Assembly: GCA_022496205.1 (NCBI GenBank)
Contig: WTXD01000004.1
Span: 434,001-498,000, forward strand
Length of the DNA: 64,000 nt
DNA from: Gloeopeniophorella convolvens
Lineage: Eukaryota > Basidiomycota > Agaricomycetes > Russulales
Direction: 5' to 3'
This document shows, one piece after another, positions 46,076-58,113 of the stretch; within the stretch, counting starts at the first letter, position 1; each line of letters starts with the position of its first letter. The notes under the pieces were generated by a model, which saw nothing but the letters and a program-made list of their open reading frames with translations, searched no databases and had not been told where the DNA came from. The position numbers and the translations under genes were made by a program.

Positions 46076-47333
46076 TCAAGAAGTTGGCGTGGACTGGGGA
46101 AAATCATCAGTGCCAGTGACTACAAAGTAAGGCATGCATTCACAGTGAATGTGGTCTTCCGCGAAGGTCGAGATCTTACCCGCGAGGATCCCAGCTAGTC
46201 AATAATCACAGGTTGGAGCTTGGATGGGCTTACGAAGTAATAACTATGGTCATAGCCTTCTTGCTCTCTGACCCGTACTTGTACCTCGTTGTAACCCGCC
46301 TCTCGTGCAGCTTTGAGGAAGTTCTCGGGCAGAAGCTGCCCGGCCTTGTAAAAGTTGTCACTAGTCCCCTATATTATTGGGGATTGCGTGAGTTTCTCGC
46401 TAAACAGTGAAAGGGTGCCGCGAACATAGTCGATGAGAATGTGGACCGGCTCGGTGTGCCTGGCAATCAGCTCGGTCGCGTCGTATTGCTCTTTGGCTTC
46501 GGTAACGCCGCCTTGCAGGTACCCACTGAACGCCTTCTGGCCCCACGGTGCATTGACAGGGTTCGATATCGGTGCGAATGCCGACGCGGACCGGTACTGC
46601 TTCGTCGTCGACGCAAGATAGGTGACCAACGCGCCATGTCCTCCCATGCTATGGCCGAAAATAGACTGCCGTGTGAAATCCTGGGTGGGGGCTGATTCAG
46701 CGAAAGGGGGTGCGGGGCTCTAAGGATTTACGAGGGGCAAACCAGCGGCCTCCAGGACCTCCGGAAGCTCTAGGGTGATGTGGGTACGCATGTTGTAGTG
46801 CCGCGAATACTTGGGATTGGTGGCGTTCAAGTAGAACCCGGCTCCTGCGCCATCATCCATGGTAAGACACAAATGGCATTAAGAGCGATGAGCAGCACCT
46901 GTGCCAAAGTCCCAGTCATCATCTTCACCTTCGATGCCCGCGCCACGAGGAGAGGTGTCCGGGAAGAGGAGGGCGATGCCCTCTTTCGCGGCTGCACCGA
47001 GGAAAGCACCCTTTTGGGCTCTGAATAGCGTTCAGGATCGTGAAGCGATAACGATGAAGCCAGATATACCCGTTGTCTTCCGTGCAAGTGAGACCTGCTA
47101 GGTATAGTAGGACTGGCACTTTGGTGGCTGCCGAATTTCCGGGCAAGAACAAGTTGAAGTTCGCGTCGAGGCCGCCAAGCGCCGCAGACTGTACACATAG
47201 TCCAATCGATCATGGTCAACAGGAATCGGCGCAACGAGAGGCAGAGCGAGCGACGTACCTTGTACTTATACTTGATCAATTCGCCACCAAATGCCTTGTT
47301 CGATGAGACCTTCTCGAGAGTTGGCTGGGACAT
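46076..47333 (-). CDS. S-formylglutathione hydrolase (esterase D)
   Basis: It hydrolyses S-formylglutathione to formate and glutathione, the second step of glutathione-dependent formaldehyde detoxification, in the cytosol. The N-terminus [20 protein letters not shown] leads into [50 protein letters not shown] and the nucleophile elbow [11 protein letters not shown]. Then come [17 protein letters not shown] with the catalytic Asp and GYDHSYYF with the catalytic His. The family's usual end after THIxxHxxxL is altered: the last exon (46174-46076) reads [19 protein letters not shown] and ends STPTS, about 15 residues longer and different. A further splice in the last exon cannot be excluded. Only 52 bp separate its ATG from that of the divergent small gene. 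Confidence 0.9.
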
Positions 47334-47385
47334 TGCTGCCAGTCGTTGAGTTGTCGAAGTTGAGTGGTTAGGCAGATACGAATCA
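47334..47385. promoter_or_regulatory. Very short divergent spacer
   Basis: Only 52 bp separate the two start codons, too little for two full promoters and leaders. Either transcription starts overlap, or the + strand gene begins further right through an unseen intron. Confidence 0.4.
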
Positions 47386-47980
47386 ATGACGTCACGTCCT
47401 GTATATGAAACAGCGTGGGAAGCTTCCCCGCGCTCGAGCCACTACGCGCATCGACCAGCTCACGCCGCTTTGCGCCCAGACACCTTACTTAATTACATCC
47501 ATCATGAACGCAGCAACGACTCAGCACCCCCCGGCGAGTATGTGGCCAATGTGCCTCCAGCTGCGCACCTCACGCCTGTGTCATTGCAGTAAGAGTCGGC
47601 GGAAGACGCCTCTCCCTGCCCTCCCGCCCTCGCCCGCACCCGCATGCGTCAGTCGCCCCCCGACCTGCTTACTTTGTTACGCTGACGGCTGTCCCCGTTG
47701 AATCAGAGATGAAGCGGCACTGGCTTCTCCTGGGGAGCCCGCCGACTACCCTCGTCCCGCTGCACCTGGGACCGAGGCGCACGTTGAGCATGTGCGCAAT
47801 GAGGACGAGCCCCTTAAGAGAGAGCGCCGCAAGAGCCATGGCGCACACGAGAACGAGCGGCGCTTGCGCGAGAATGCTCAACGCAAGGTGGACGAAAATC
47901 GGCAGCGCAAGGACCAACAACCAGGTGGGGCGAAGGTGAACGCGCGCATCTCTCAGCCAGGAGGCAAGGTAGCCATCTGA
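47386..47980 (+). CDS. Small basic protein, function unknown
   Basis: Two exons (47386-47588, 47707-47980) join to 158 residues. I do not recognise the family. The second half is strongly charged and predicted helical: LKRERRKSHGAHENERRLRE, then RKVDENRQRKDQQ, ending in NARISQPGGKVAI. Glu-Asn and Arg repeats suggest an RNA- or ribosome-associated helix, but that is a guess. The splice uses GTAAGA and CAG and the frame is clean, which supports a real gene. The start is uncertain because it is the only in-frame ATG and lies just 52 bp from the neighbouring divergent gene. Confidence 0.6.
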
Positions 47981-48650
47981 AGCCTGTGGAGCGCGATTCA
48001 ATCGGGGTGCGGAGGGAAGTCAACTTGCATGTATATTTACTATTGTACCAGGTGTACGTTACGGAGGTTTTACTGTGCGAGATGCTACGTTGTATTTTAA
48101 CGATCAGATGCACCCTGCTGGCATAGTTCTACATTGGCAGACGATGAATAAAGAACCATATGCTGACCCAGAAATTTACAGGAACAACAATGATCGATGT
48201 GGCCGCTGCGTCCCAGCAGGAAAGTTCGCAATGCGTTAATGATGCGGAATAGGTAAGCACAACGCAAGATCAAACGCTGCACATTCATGGACGGAACTGC
48301 GAGGCTCATACAAGTCACGCTACATGCTCCTGTTCGACGACTAGATCCAGCGACAATGGGCATGGCGAGTACTTCCGACTTCACATTAGGGGTGATCGTT
48401 ATCCAATGTACATGACCGACAGCCCTGCGCACCGCGCCATTGGCAAGGATAGGTGTCTGGTATTTTGTGGATCACGCACACGAGAGAGAGTATCTCACGT
48501 CTACAGCCTGCTCCAGTTGTTCGTGACGACGAGACGTAAGAATTGCTCTATGCCCATCGCCGTCGCACACAGCTTGCCTAAGAGATAATTCATATTGGCC
48601 TAGAGCAATCGTGCAGGGATAGCGATACAATGGGTGTAACATGGAGCGGA
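47981..48650. other. Intergenic, convergent small gene / eL28
   Basis: These are the 3' flanks of two converging genes. AT-rich patches after 48030 and 48120 may hold poly(A) signals. No open frame with support and no RNA gene are seen. Confidence 0.5.
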
Positions 48651-49542
48651 TCATGCGGTAGCCTTGGCCTTCTTGCCACGGACCTTCTTCGGTGGGAAAT
48701 CCTTGTGCTCCTTTTGTGCCGCAAGGAGGGCGGAGACACGGGCAATGGTGGCCTATAGAAAGGTGGTGTATTAGCGATTGTGACACAGGGAGGGACGTCT
48801 GAAAGAAAAGATGATGAAAAGAGGTTGAAGTGTTATCGACACTTCGTCGGACACTCGCGTCCAGCATCGAGCGAGACCCGATAGCGGGTGACGAGTTACC
48901 AGAGGAGCTTGATCGGCCTCCATCTGGGCTAATTATATTGCAAACATGTCCACGCCCATCCTTCATGACGTTTTGCAACGTCTCCAGTGGGTTCTAACGA
49001 GAGTGCGTTCCGGAGGGATAGGGGAAGATAAAAGTGCAAGAACGGGTATGGGCACGTACCTTGCGGAGATCGGGGCGGTAGCCACGCTTGGTGGCGTGCG
49101 CAGCGACACCCAATGCACGGCGAGGGCCAGTCCGGCTGCCAATGACGGTCGTGGCGTATGCAGGGCGAACGGTATGGGGAGAGGCAGACTTTTTGCGATG
49201 TGTGATGGCGATGCCAGTGGGCGTCGACTTCACGTCGATGGTCTGACAGGCAAATCCGACTCAATGGTGCGAAATGAGACGAAGTGCTACGAGTTATACC
49301 TTAGCATTGGTGAGACCGGAGTATTTTTCAGAGTGGATGTTCACAAGATTTCCCTAGACAGGTATTAGGTAGGAGGGAGGTTCAACATTCAAGGGTTGCT
49401 TACAGCCTCCTTGGAGAAGATGGGGCCCTCCGGCACTCGCTTTACAATAAAGGAGTTGTTCCCCTAGGAGAAGGTTATGGGGTCGTGGCGGCTACGGGTA
49501 GCACGTACACGGAGAAGCAGCCACTCGAGATCTTTTGACATT
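48651..49542 (-). CDS. RPL28: 60S ribosomal protein eL28
   Basis: A structural protein of the large cytosolic ribosomal subunit. Five exons (49542-49510, 49463-49404, 49353-49300, 49242-49060, 48752-48651) give 143 residues, the normal size. The sequence follows the family throughout: MSKDLEWLLLR, NNSFIVKRVPEGPIFSKEAG, KYSGLTNAKTIDV, GIAITHRKKSASPHTVRP, a RRALGVAA block, RGYRPDLRKATIARVSALLA, and a Lys-rich end (KKVRGKKAKA). Each exon is in phase 0 at its junctions. The last intron (48753-49059, 307 nt) is five to six times longer than any other in the gene; ribosomal-protein introns often host snoRNAs. It is divergent from the Rho GEF gene, with 294 bp between the ATGs. Confidence 0.92.
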
Positions 49543-49836
49543 TTAGGCGTTGAGGACAAACGGGACCTCGTCGCAAACGACGCTGAGGGCGGGTGGCTTG
49601 TGAACTGTACAGTCTTCGGGAAACGCCGAAGACAGGCCGGATGAGCGGACCGAGGGAGGGGATGATTGCCATATTTGGACACCTCGTGAGGCGAGTCTGG
49701 GAACAGGCACTGGAGTCTGGCCTGAACTGGCGCGGGATCCAGCGGAAATGGAAACGGATCGACTGACTGACGGCCGACTGACTCCTGAGTACCACTGACC
49801 GCACGGCGTCTGCGCTCATCCGCCAACTGGGATGAT
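49543..49836. promoter_or_regulatory. Bidirectional promoter region, eL28 / Rho GEF
   Basis: 294 bp lie between divergent start codons. Ribosomal-protein promoters are strong and constitutive, so the GEF may share that expression. No element is identified with certainty. Confidence 0.4.
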
Positions 49837-52768
49837 ATGACATCCTCCGCCAGCGTAGCCTTTCCCTCTGCTGATCCCGAACATTCTTCCCATCACTTGC
49901 CCATATCGCCACCGCCAACCCATCTTCCCTTTCGCCGCATCTCCCTCCCTGCACCTCCCAACCTTAACTTGAACAGGCAGTCCGTCGTTAGCCTTGCTTC
50001 TTTCGAGTCCCTGCCAGAGAATGCCGCGTCTCAAGCCTTTGTTCCTTCTCCGACTGGTAGGAGTCCAACCAAGAGGACAAAGTCCAGGCCAACCTCTATG
50101 GACGTCCACCGCAAGGGTACTCGGAGGCGCGAACTCAGAGTCCCTGATGAAGAACGCGACGTTAAGCGCCGCAGAATAATTGACGAGTTTTATGAAACAG
50201 AACGAACGTATGTCCAAGGCCTTGACCTTATTTACGAAGTTGGTCTCTCCTACATCAACGTATCATCCTATTCAACTCAATTGTCCCACAGCTATTTCTT
50301 ACGCCCATCATTGCTGCACTGGATACCCCGCATATACTTCTCGACCGCGCAGATCTCACTTCCGTATTCTCTAGTTTCATCGATATATGGAACCTTCATC
50401 GTGCATTCTTTTCTTCCCTTAATGACCACCTCCATCCCGCCGGCGTTCCTGAAACACACCCGCAACCTTCGTCCATCTCGCCGCCATCTTTGTCACCCGT
50501 CCTCCTCTCTCACTTCCCATACCTTTCCCTATATACGCCATTCGTCACCTCATTCAGCATATCCTTAACTACTTTGACAACTCTCCTAAACACCAATTCG
50601 CCTTTTGCCGCTTTCGTCGCAACCCAAGAGGCTGACCCGCGCTGTGGCAAGCTCAAGCTACGCGACTGGCTCCTTACAATCGTCCAGCGTTGCCCGAGAT
50701 ATCTCCTCCTCCTCAAGGATCTCATTGCTTGCACAGATGCAGACGACCCTGAACATTCCTCACTCATGTCTGCCCATGCGTTAGTTTCGAAGAGTATGTG
50801 TATAAACCTGATCCTGTTTTGAGAGCTTCGTTAATCCAGATGTTCTTCCTCAGTCACAATATCATTGAACGCTTCTCTCCACATGCACGCCCAAACGCTG
50901 ACCCTCTTGGCTTTGCAGCGCAGCACGCCCAACCTTCCCTTCCAACTAGTCGCTCCGGGTCGTACATTTCTCAAACGTGGCACACTTCTCCAATTCGAGC
51001 GCGGATCTTTTCCGAAAGAACGAGACTTTCTCCTGTTCTCGGACTGTCTTCTCTGGATTGCAAACCTCGACAAAGGCGACAGCGAGCACGCTGAGCGCTG
51101 GGATTGGAAGGGTGCCAAAGCTCGCCCTCATTCGCGCCCGATGATGGTGCGTTCCCGCAGCCGCAGCGAGGCAGAGCTTTCTGCACTACGTAACCGGGTG
51201 CTGGCGAACGGCGCACGGTCCGGGTCTCCACCTTCGCAGCCTGCATCACCTATTCGTCCGAGCTCAAGCGTCCTGACTGGCCGGAATGTTGTGAGCCCAA
51301 GTCAGATGAAAAAGCGTCAGGCGAGTAGCGGGAATGGTGAAGAGAAGTGGTGGTTCAAGGGAAAGGCCGAGCTCTTGGACCTTGAGATTGTGGTCACTCC
51401 TCCCACGGATGTAGGGGAGGAGACGAGGTTCGAAGTGTGGAGCCCGGAAGGGTCATTCGCTGTCTACGCTGGTAGGTGGCTCTGGGTTTGTAGTCCCTGG
51501 TGCATTCTAACTTGCACTTCGCAGCCAGTGAAGATGAACGTGATGAGTGGAGCACAGCGATCCGTAACGCAAAGGCATCGCTGCTGGCGTCGTTGAACGT
51601 GACTCACCCGAATTCTACTCTTTCTTCATCTGCGTCCACGAATCATCTGAGACGGACGCTACAAGCTCTTCCTCACCTCCCCGAAGACGCGGAATACCTG
51701 CCTAAACGCGGCAAAGTCGAGCATTTTGTGCCTGCAGTTTGGATCCCCGACGGCAAGACAGAGAGTTGCATGCGCTGTGGACGAACATTTGGCTGGCGGA
51801 GAAGGCGACATCACTGCAGGCTATGCGGTCGTTGCGTCTGCGCGGGTTGTTCAGGAAGCGTGAGTAGACTGTACGATCATATTTGCCGATTGACCCCTAA
51901 TTGCTTCGTTCAGACTTTTTTCATCATCGACTCTAAGTCAAAGGAGACAGGGAAGCCCGCGCGCGCATGTGATGCCTGCTATGAGACAGTATTTCCAGTG
52001 CTGACACCTTCCGCATCTCCTCACATCCCATCTGGGACGCCTAACCTCACCTTGTCGGGCTTCCCTTCCTGGCAATCAACCCCAGCGCTTGCGCTTGCGC
52101 GCCCACCTTCGTTCCTTATGGCCATAGACAAGGGCAGCCCAAATCGTGCTCTCGCTCGAATAGACGATGTTGTCGATGACACGGACGATGTCGAACTGCC
52201 CGAGCCTCCTTCTGAGGCTGGCAGCCCGCCGCGTCCAGTGATCCGCATCAAGCCCGCTTCCCGTCCGCGTTCGTTCCATCACATCCTTGAAGACTTCCAG
52301 GACGAAAGTCTTCAAGTGACGCCGAGTCCAAGTGTCTCTCACTTCTCCGCGCGGACAGATGAGTCCACCGACGCAGCTCCCTCGTCTCTGCACCCTAGCT
52401 TTGTCTATCCGACCAACTCTGACGGCCCGTCTCCAAGTTCCCTGCCGCCGTCAGCTATATCCAACTCGATATCTCCTGCGCCGAGGCCAGAAGATACAGT
52501 ACGCCGGCAGAAGAGATTCTCCCTGCCCGTCGTCGGTTTGCAGACCACATCTGTCACTGCACGGGCAAACGCGAAGGGCGAAGGCTTGGCTAAGCGGTTT
52601 TCCCTAGTGCTGGGTGGCGGGCGCACGGTGCGGTCTAAATCACGCCCTCAGGCGCAGGTTGCGGAGGAAGAGATGGGAGAGGGGACAGTTAAACCGCGAC
52701 GTGGCTCCAGTCACGGTATTGCTGCTGCGAGGCTGGCTGATTTGCTGGGAAGGCGCAAAGGTGCATAG
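49837..52768 (+). CDS. Rho guanine-nucleotide exchange factor with DH, PH and FYVE domains
   Basis: An FGD-like activator of Rho/Rac/Cdc42 GTPases that links phosphoinositides to actin and polarity. The N-terminus is Pro/Ser-rich. The DH domain starts at RRIIDEFYETERTYVQGL and continues with LFLTPIIAAL, FIDIWNLHRAFFSSL and the conserved helix LLTIVQRCPRYLLLLKDL. A PH domain with a long basic/Ser insert follows (RTFLKRGTLLQFERG, FLLFSDCLLWI, EEKWWFKGKAELLDLEI). The FYVE finger has WIPD, CMRCGRTF, the signature RRRHHCRLCG, CAGCSG and, after an intron, ARACDACYETVF, so it should bind PI3P on endosomes. The remaining ~270 residues are disordered. The ATG at 49837 gives the first long frame. Rho GTPases also regulate the exocyst, whose subunits SEC3 and SEC8 are encoded here. 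Confidence 0.9.
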
Positions 52769-53093
52769 GTCTGGGGGCAGGCATCACAGGACACATCCAG
52801 GCTCGGTTCAGGACTTCACAGACATAGATCCTACGTACGGGAAGAGACGCTTTCTGTGTCTTGTATCTCTAGTGTACCAGTTGAACGAGACGACTTCGCA
52901 TAACTAGGTTTGTGAATGCCTGTCCCACTCAGGGTGGCTCGTACGCGTGGGTACGTGTACACGATTGAGTAATTAGCGCGCCTATCTTCGCGGTCGCGTC
53001 AAGAAGTTCAAGTTCTGCGGTGAGATTCGCGCGACTCATTGCCCGGGTTCACGTTCAGGGTTCACCACATTCCATCCTCACTGCACTGCTACA
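52769..53093. other. Intergenic, tandem genes
   Basis: This holds the 3' end of the Rho GEF gene and the promoter of the WD40 gene. It contains a duplicated GGGTTCA at about 53044 and 53057. Nothing else is seen. Confidence 0.5.
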
Positions 53094-55866
53094 ATGTCTC
53101 AGAAGCGTCGGGAAGTCATCGTTCTCGATGACTCGGACTCTGACGATATCATAGCTGTCGAGCCCAGAGGTAGCGCTGCAAACTTGAGGGCGGGTGGTTC
53201 TCACCTTAGTCCTCGTATGGCCTCTACGGCGTCCCAGCCTGTTGCTTCGTCAAGTTCCCAGTCTAGTAGTGCATCAGGTCGACTGTTCTCCTCCAGCTAT
53301 CCAGGACCAAATACGAAACTCCAAAGATTGATCAGCGACCTCCGGCGGATGGCCGTGTGGTGCCGACTCCCAGTAGGATTCGTGGAAGCTCTGCTACTAA
53401 CGTAGTCCGGCCTCGAGAGATCATCGAACTCCTTTCTGACGATGAAGACGAGCGGCCACCGGTATGCCATCAGTCGCCTTTGTAGTTGATGATTTACTCC
53501 CTGCTCCCTGTCAACCCTTAGGCAAAGTGCAAGGTTGACCGCGTCAGCCCACCGCTAAGATCGAACAAGCCCGCCGAACTTCCAAAAGCTGACGAAGATG
53601 AAGACTATGAGACCCTCTATGACGGTTTCAATGTCAGTGTCTCGGGAAATGTAAGTATCGTGGCCAATCGACTCGTGTGCAGGACTCAAGTCTGGGTTCC
53701 CTCAGTGGAAGCCCCACGACCACCGCGACGATGGGTCGCTGCCTTCACTCAGAGCGATGACGGCGTTGTCTCCAGGGCATTCTAGGATTGACACGCACTT
53801 TACTTCAAGAACGACCCGGCGCTTCGCCGTGGAGCCAGGCCAACTGCCTGGAATAACGTTTCCGTTGACAACAGAGACGCGAAAGCGCAAGTTTCCGTGG
53901 ATCACGGTATGCATCCGCGGAGTAACATTTCGTTGCAAACTCAAGTTCTCTAGAATATGAGCTCCGCTCAGGGTGCTCAACGTCGGGGAGTCAAGGCATT
54001 GCTCCCCGAGTACCATGTTTCCTCGCAGTTTGGCGCTGCGCCGGCTTCGGCGGCGTTCCGTCTGGCAGGCGGAGGTCAGTCTACGCTGCCAGCACCACAT
54101 GTTTGCATGTGGCTCACATTTGATTTGTGTATAGCTATTAACAAAATTATACAACGTCCTGGATACATTGCTCTCTCTAGTGCTACCGCAGGAGGTCAGC
54201 CAGATCAGACACAAAACCCGGGTGCGTCTCGTGAGTCACCCTGCCTCAATGTTACTCAGTCTTCCGTCGATCAGGGCAGCCGCCGGACCCTTACAATAGG
54301 GATGGAACCCTCCAGACCTGGAAGGATGGTGACCCAAGCAGTAGGTGACCTTGTCTCAATAGCCAGACCTGCCGCTTTGACCATTCGCAGGTGTGATCTT
54401 GCATGGCCACTGCACGTTCGAAGAGCCTCCAACCCCCTCACAGTGGCATCCCGGCCAGCAAGCCGTCGAGGTACCCTGCCGCAAGTGCTACACTGTCAAT
54501 GATATTAGCTTTGACCCGAATCGGTAAGCTTACTCACTGGAGGCTCTTGTCAGCAATCATCTCTGAGCCCGCATCCAGGAAAGACATCATGGCATCAGCA
54601 GGAAATGACGGCTTTGTTCAACTCTGGCTTGACGGTAGGAAGCTGGATGATGCATACTGTAAGTAATTCTACATCTTATCTTGATGTCCGATGTTGTCTC
54701 ACTGTAATCTAGACGAATATCCGCAAGCGCCACATGATGTGGTATACCGACCGAGCGACTCCCTGTTAGCAGTCACTTGTAGGGATGGGTAAGTCACGGT
54801 CCATGAACAAAGTCTACATATATCTCATGCAATTTGTAGCATAGTATATGTACACTCGACGCGGTCTCGCTCTCAGCTAGGGGACCCAGTAGTGCTGCGA
54901 GTCGCGCCGCCACACGCACGACATTCTGTCGGTGCCATCGCCTGGGGCCGGGCAGCATCCGCAGACATGCTCTTTGCATCTTCCGAGCCCCAGAGCGAGG
55001 AAGATTGTAACGGGTTTCACGTTGCATTCAACCCCGATCGCGGGACGCGGCGCGTGATCGAGTTCAGCGCTGAAGAAAGTGGCGACGCAATGGCCGTCGA
55101 CCCCGAAGGTCCCTCCAACCCCTGCCATCGTTTACGCGCCGCTGACATTCTGAAAGGTGGAAGACTGGCGCTGTGCACCACGGGCGAAGGCGCTACCCAC
55201 GCCATGCGAATCTACGACGTTCGTCGGAAGGATGGAAGGCGCGCAATACAAGAGGTCCAGTTGGATACCTTCCACCCTCCACCTCTCTCCGACCCATCTG
55301 TGCCGTTTCACGATGAGGTTAAGTCCATGGCCTTCAGCCCTGACGGTGTGCTGCTCGTTGTTGCACGCAGCGATGATGAAGTTCACGTATACGACTCCCG
55401 TTTCATGCAACGTGGCCGTGAGCCAATATCCCGATTCCTGCACTGGGACGAAGACTCTTGCACGCCGGGAGGCTATAGATGGGGAGTTGTTGATGCCGTC
55501 TGGGTGGATGGCTGGTGCGGACGGGGGTTGGGGATCGTCAGCGGCGGGACTGACGGTAAGTCACGTTGCCTCGCACTTAGGCTCACTAATAATGAGTTCG
55601 GGTTGAAAGGCTGCATCCGATTTTGGGATGTCCGGCGGTCGGACGACGTTTCCCTCAATGGGGAGGTGCTCGCGCGGTCGAACTACGACATCGGCCATTT
55701 CTCGGTGGGCGATCCTCGCATTGGAGAGCGATCACTCATTGTGTAGGTGATTGAAACGCCTTTCGAACTGTTATTGCTCACAAGGCCTTTCAGCGGTGAC
55801 AATGGGGGGCGCGTGTACGTTTATGACTACACGGCGACAGGCCACTTGCGCCATTTCTCACCGTAG
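53094..55866 (+). CDS. Large WD40-repeat protein with acidic N-terminus
   Basis: A beta-propeller scaffold of unknown role. The N-terminus (VIVLDDSDSDD and later REIIELLSDDEDE) is acidic and contains SUMO-interaction-like IVLDD and IIELL stretches. WD-like blades follow: YIALSSATAG, TLQTWKDGD, DIMASAGNDGFVQLW, VRVAPP to AIAWG, SMAFSPDGVLLVVARSDDE, VSGGTDGCIRFWDVRRSDD, and the last blade GRVYVYDY ending HFSP. The first frame from 53094 stops at 53403 unless spliced. A donor near 53250 and the acceptor at 53304 shift it into the downstream frame that carries KYETPKIDQRPPADG. Other introns are short and consistent. I recognise no orthologue. Chromatin or ubiquitin-ligase scaffolds would fit the propeller plus SIM-like motifs, but this is inference. 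Confidence 0.72.
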
Positions 55867-57087
55867 CATAATGACGACGCGCGCGCAACACCACCACGCC
55901 GCCTCGTTCTTCGTTTTGTCTCATCTCGCCGACTTCCTCTTTTACCTGCTCGTCTATGTCTTCCCCTCGGGGCGACATCTCCATCACTCGCGCCTCACCT
56001 TCAATGGGTTAGCTCGCTCTGCATACACGTTTCATCAATGTACCCACAACAGCGTGTCGTTTGCAACTAAGCACTCAAAGTACGGCCATATATAAGCCAA
56101 CATACAAGCCTCCAGGGTTCGGAGAGTGAGACAAGCATGACGCCGTGGAAGGCCAAACGACGTACGCATGCGCCGCCACGTCTGGTCCGTGTCTGCGTGC
56201 GTCACCACTTTTAGCTTGCGAGCTCACATCTTGTGTAAAAAAGGTCGTGTGATAACGCGGGGATGCGCACATAGAGATACAATGGTCTAGCGTGCGCAGC
56301 ACGTCGGGGGTGAGGCCAGGGTGGCGTTGCCTAGGTGCAGTCCGTGTCATGCGCGGCGCCACCGTTCCTGGTTCCGACACTTGGCGACGCATTGCGTGAG
56401 AGCAGAAGGACAGGGTGCGGTGGTGACGGTAGACGGGGCTGAGGGTAAGACAGCTCGGTGGCTACCGCGGCCGTCGCCGCATGAGATGGCTGCAACTGAT
56501 GGCGTAGCGTAAGCGTACTAGCGCAAGGCGGGAAGACGGCAGCGAGGGTGCGAAGTGGGGAACGGGAGGCTGGCACGATGTCACCGTCGCGCCTCCTGTG
56601 GGGAATGGTGCGCTGGTGACCTATGGCGACGCGGGTCGGAACGCAACTATTACTTACAGAAGCGCGTGCGCGCGCGCACGTGCACGGCCATCCGCCTCTC
56701 GGAACTCGCGTGTGCCCGCAACCTGCGCGCCACCGGCGCCCGCAACGAGCCAGGACTTGCCAACGCACGGTCGTGTGAGCACAGCGAGCACGGTGCGCAT
56801 GCGCGCGCTGGCGCCGAGGCGGACGTGGGAGTACACGTCGTCAGTGCTACCAGATGACCGGCGACACCGCCCAGCAGAGCTCGCGACTTGCCGCGGCTTG
56901 TCTCGGCTTGTGCTGGCTTGTGCCTTAGTTGCCGGCCCGGCAAGTTTAGTAGCGCTCACTTAAGGTGACACACCATCAAAGCGACTCTTACTCCCATGCC
57001 AGACCTCTGAAGCCCTTTGGCTTTGTCGTGCATTGAGTCTATCCCACATTTTTCCCCATCCCCCACACTTCTATTTCCCCACAATTA
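55867..57087. other. Intergenic 1.2 kb, GC-rich
   Basis: No supportable gene. Overlapping long frames on both strands at 56550-56960 come from high GC content (few stop codons) and contain no motif. Just left of the next gene a CT-rich stretch (57045-57080) precedes the ATG at 57088, typical of fungal promoters. A cluster of GGCTTGT words lies at 56890-56930. Confidence 0.5.
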
Positions 57088-57839
57088 ATGGGTCGCTGGT
57101 CGCAATATGATGAGGTGAGGTGTTACCACGGCCTAGGGCGGCCCCCCGTTGACCACACCCCGCGCAGGACGATTATCGACTCCCGGATGGCATGAAACGA
57201 GTTGGTTACGACGCCGACTCTGGCAAATATCTCTACCGGAACAAAGGCGGGTCTCTCTGGGAGGGACAGGAAGGTGCCCAGTTTGGAGAACTGACACGGG
57301 GTGAGCACATTTTGAATTATTACAGCACAATGGCTTCTGGCTGATGCGCATGGTGTAGTGTCAGGCCCGGATGTCCCTACGGCCGCCCACGACGGAAACG
57401 ACGATGATGTGGAAATTGGGCCAACACGTGAAGGCGGTTATGCACTCGTAGCCGGGGACGCAGTAAGTCGCTTTTGTAATGGCTCCGGCCTGGGGAGTTT
57501 GCTTATATATTCTGGCCGCAGAACGGCACCACACCCTATCCACGGTATGCGACAGGCAGCCCATACCGAATGCTATTCCCCTTCTTCTTGATTGTCATCG
57601 TTGTGTTGCTGCTGGTTTGGCGACTTGTGGTCTCTCCCGGTTTGACGCCGGAGAAATATCCAAGATGTCCGGAAGGTAGCTCGCGCGTGACCGTCGTAGC
57701 GGGGGACACGTGTTGGAAGATCGCCAAGGCGCATGGGTGCGGGTTGGAGGCGCTTCGGAAGGTGAATGGGAGCCTACGGTGCGAGCGACTGATGCCTGGA
57801 GACCAGATTTGTGTTCCTGTGGAGGGCGACGGTGCTTAG
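57088..57839 (+). CDS. Single-TM protein with C-terminal LysM domain
   Basis: Four exons (57088-57114, 57168-57300, 57359-57462, 57522-57839) give 193 residues. The N-terminal half is cytosolic-looking and contains RLPDGMKRVGYDADSGKYLY followed by SLWEGQEG, a Trp/Tyr-rich module. One strong membrane helix (MLFPFFLIVIVVLLLVWRLV) comes next, then a LysM domain (SSRVTVVAGDTCWKIAKAHG, then CERLMPGDQICVP). LysM binds N-acetylglucosamine polymers such as chitin. With no signal peptide, the helix would act as a type II anchor and put LysM in the ER lumen or outside the cell. Secreted LysM effectors lack such an anchor, so a role in the organism's own wall is more likely. The function is inferred. 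Confidence 0.83.
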
Positions 57840-58113
57840 ACCACTGTAGTCTTGCCCTTGTACGACTGTCAATGTCAATAATATCGTTGGAACGACGGGA
57901 CCAAACTTCTAGCTGGCCATTTGCGGGACGATCGATGACGTCACACGTGGACGCTGGACCCTCGGTCGAAATCGAAACGAGTCGCACGCCGGGCTTATGC
58001 AACGCTTCCATACTCGCGCCTGCCCCAAGCGTTAATTCGCCTGCCGCACCTTGTTCACCTCCCCTCACCTCCATTAAACTAGCCCCTTAGCCCTCTCACC
58101 TTCCCCTCTAATC

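Noticed and set aside
53094..53403. A separate 103-residue gene, or a frameshift, at the start of the WD40 gene
   Set aside because: A 56-nt intron with donor near 53250 and acceptor at 53304 joins the frames, so no indel is needed.
56554..56963. Several overlapping long frames on both strands
   Set aside because: High GC lowers stop frequency; the frames contain no motif and no splice logic.
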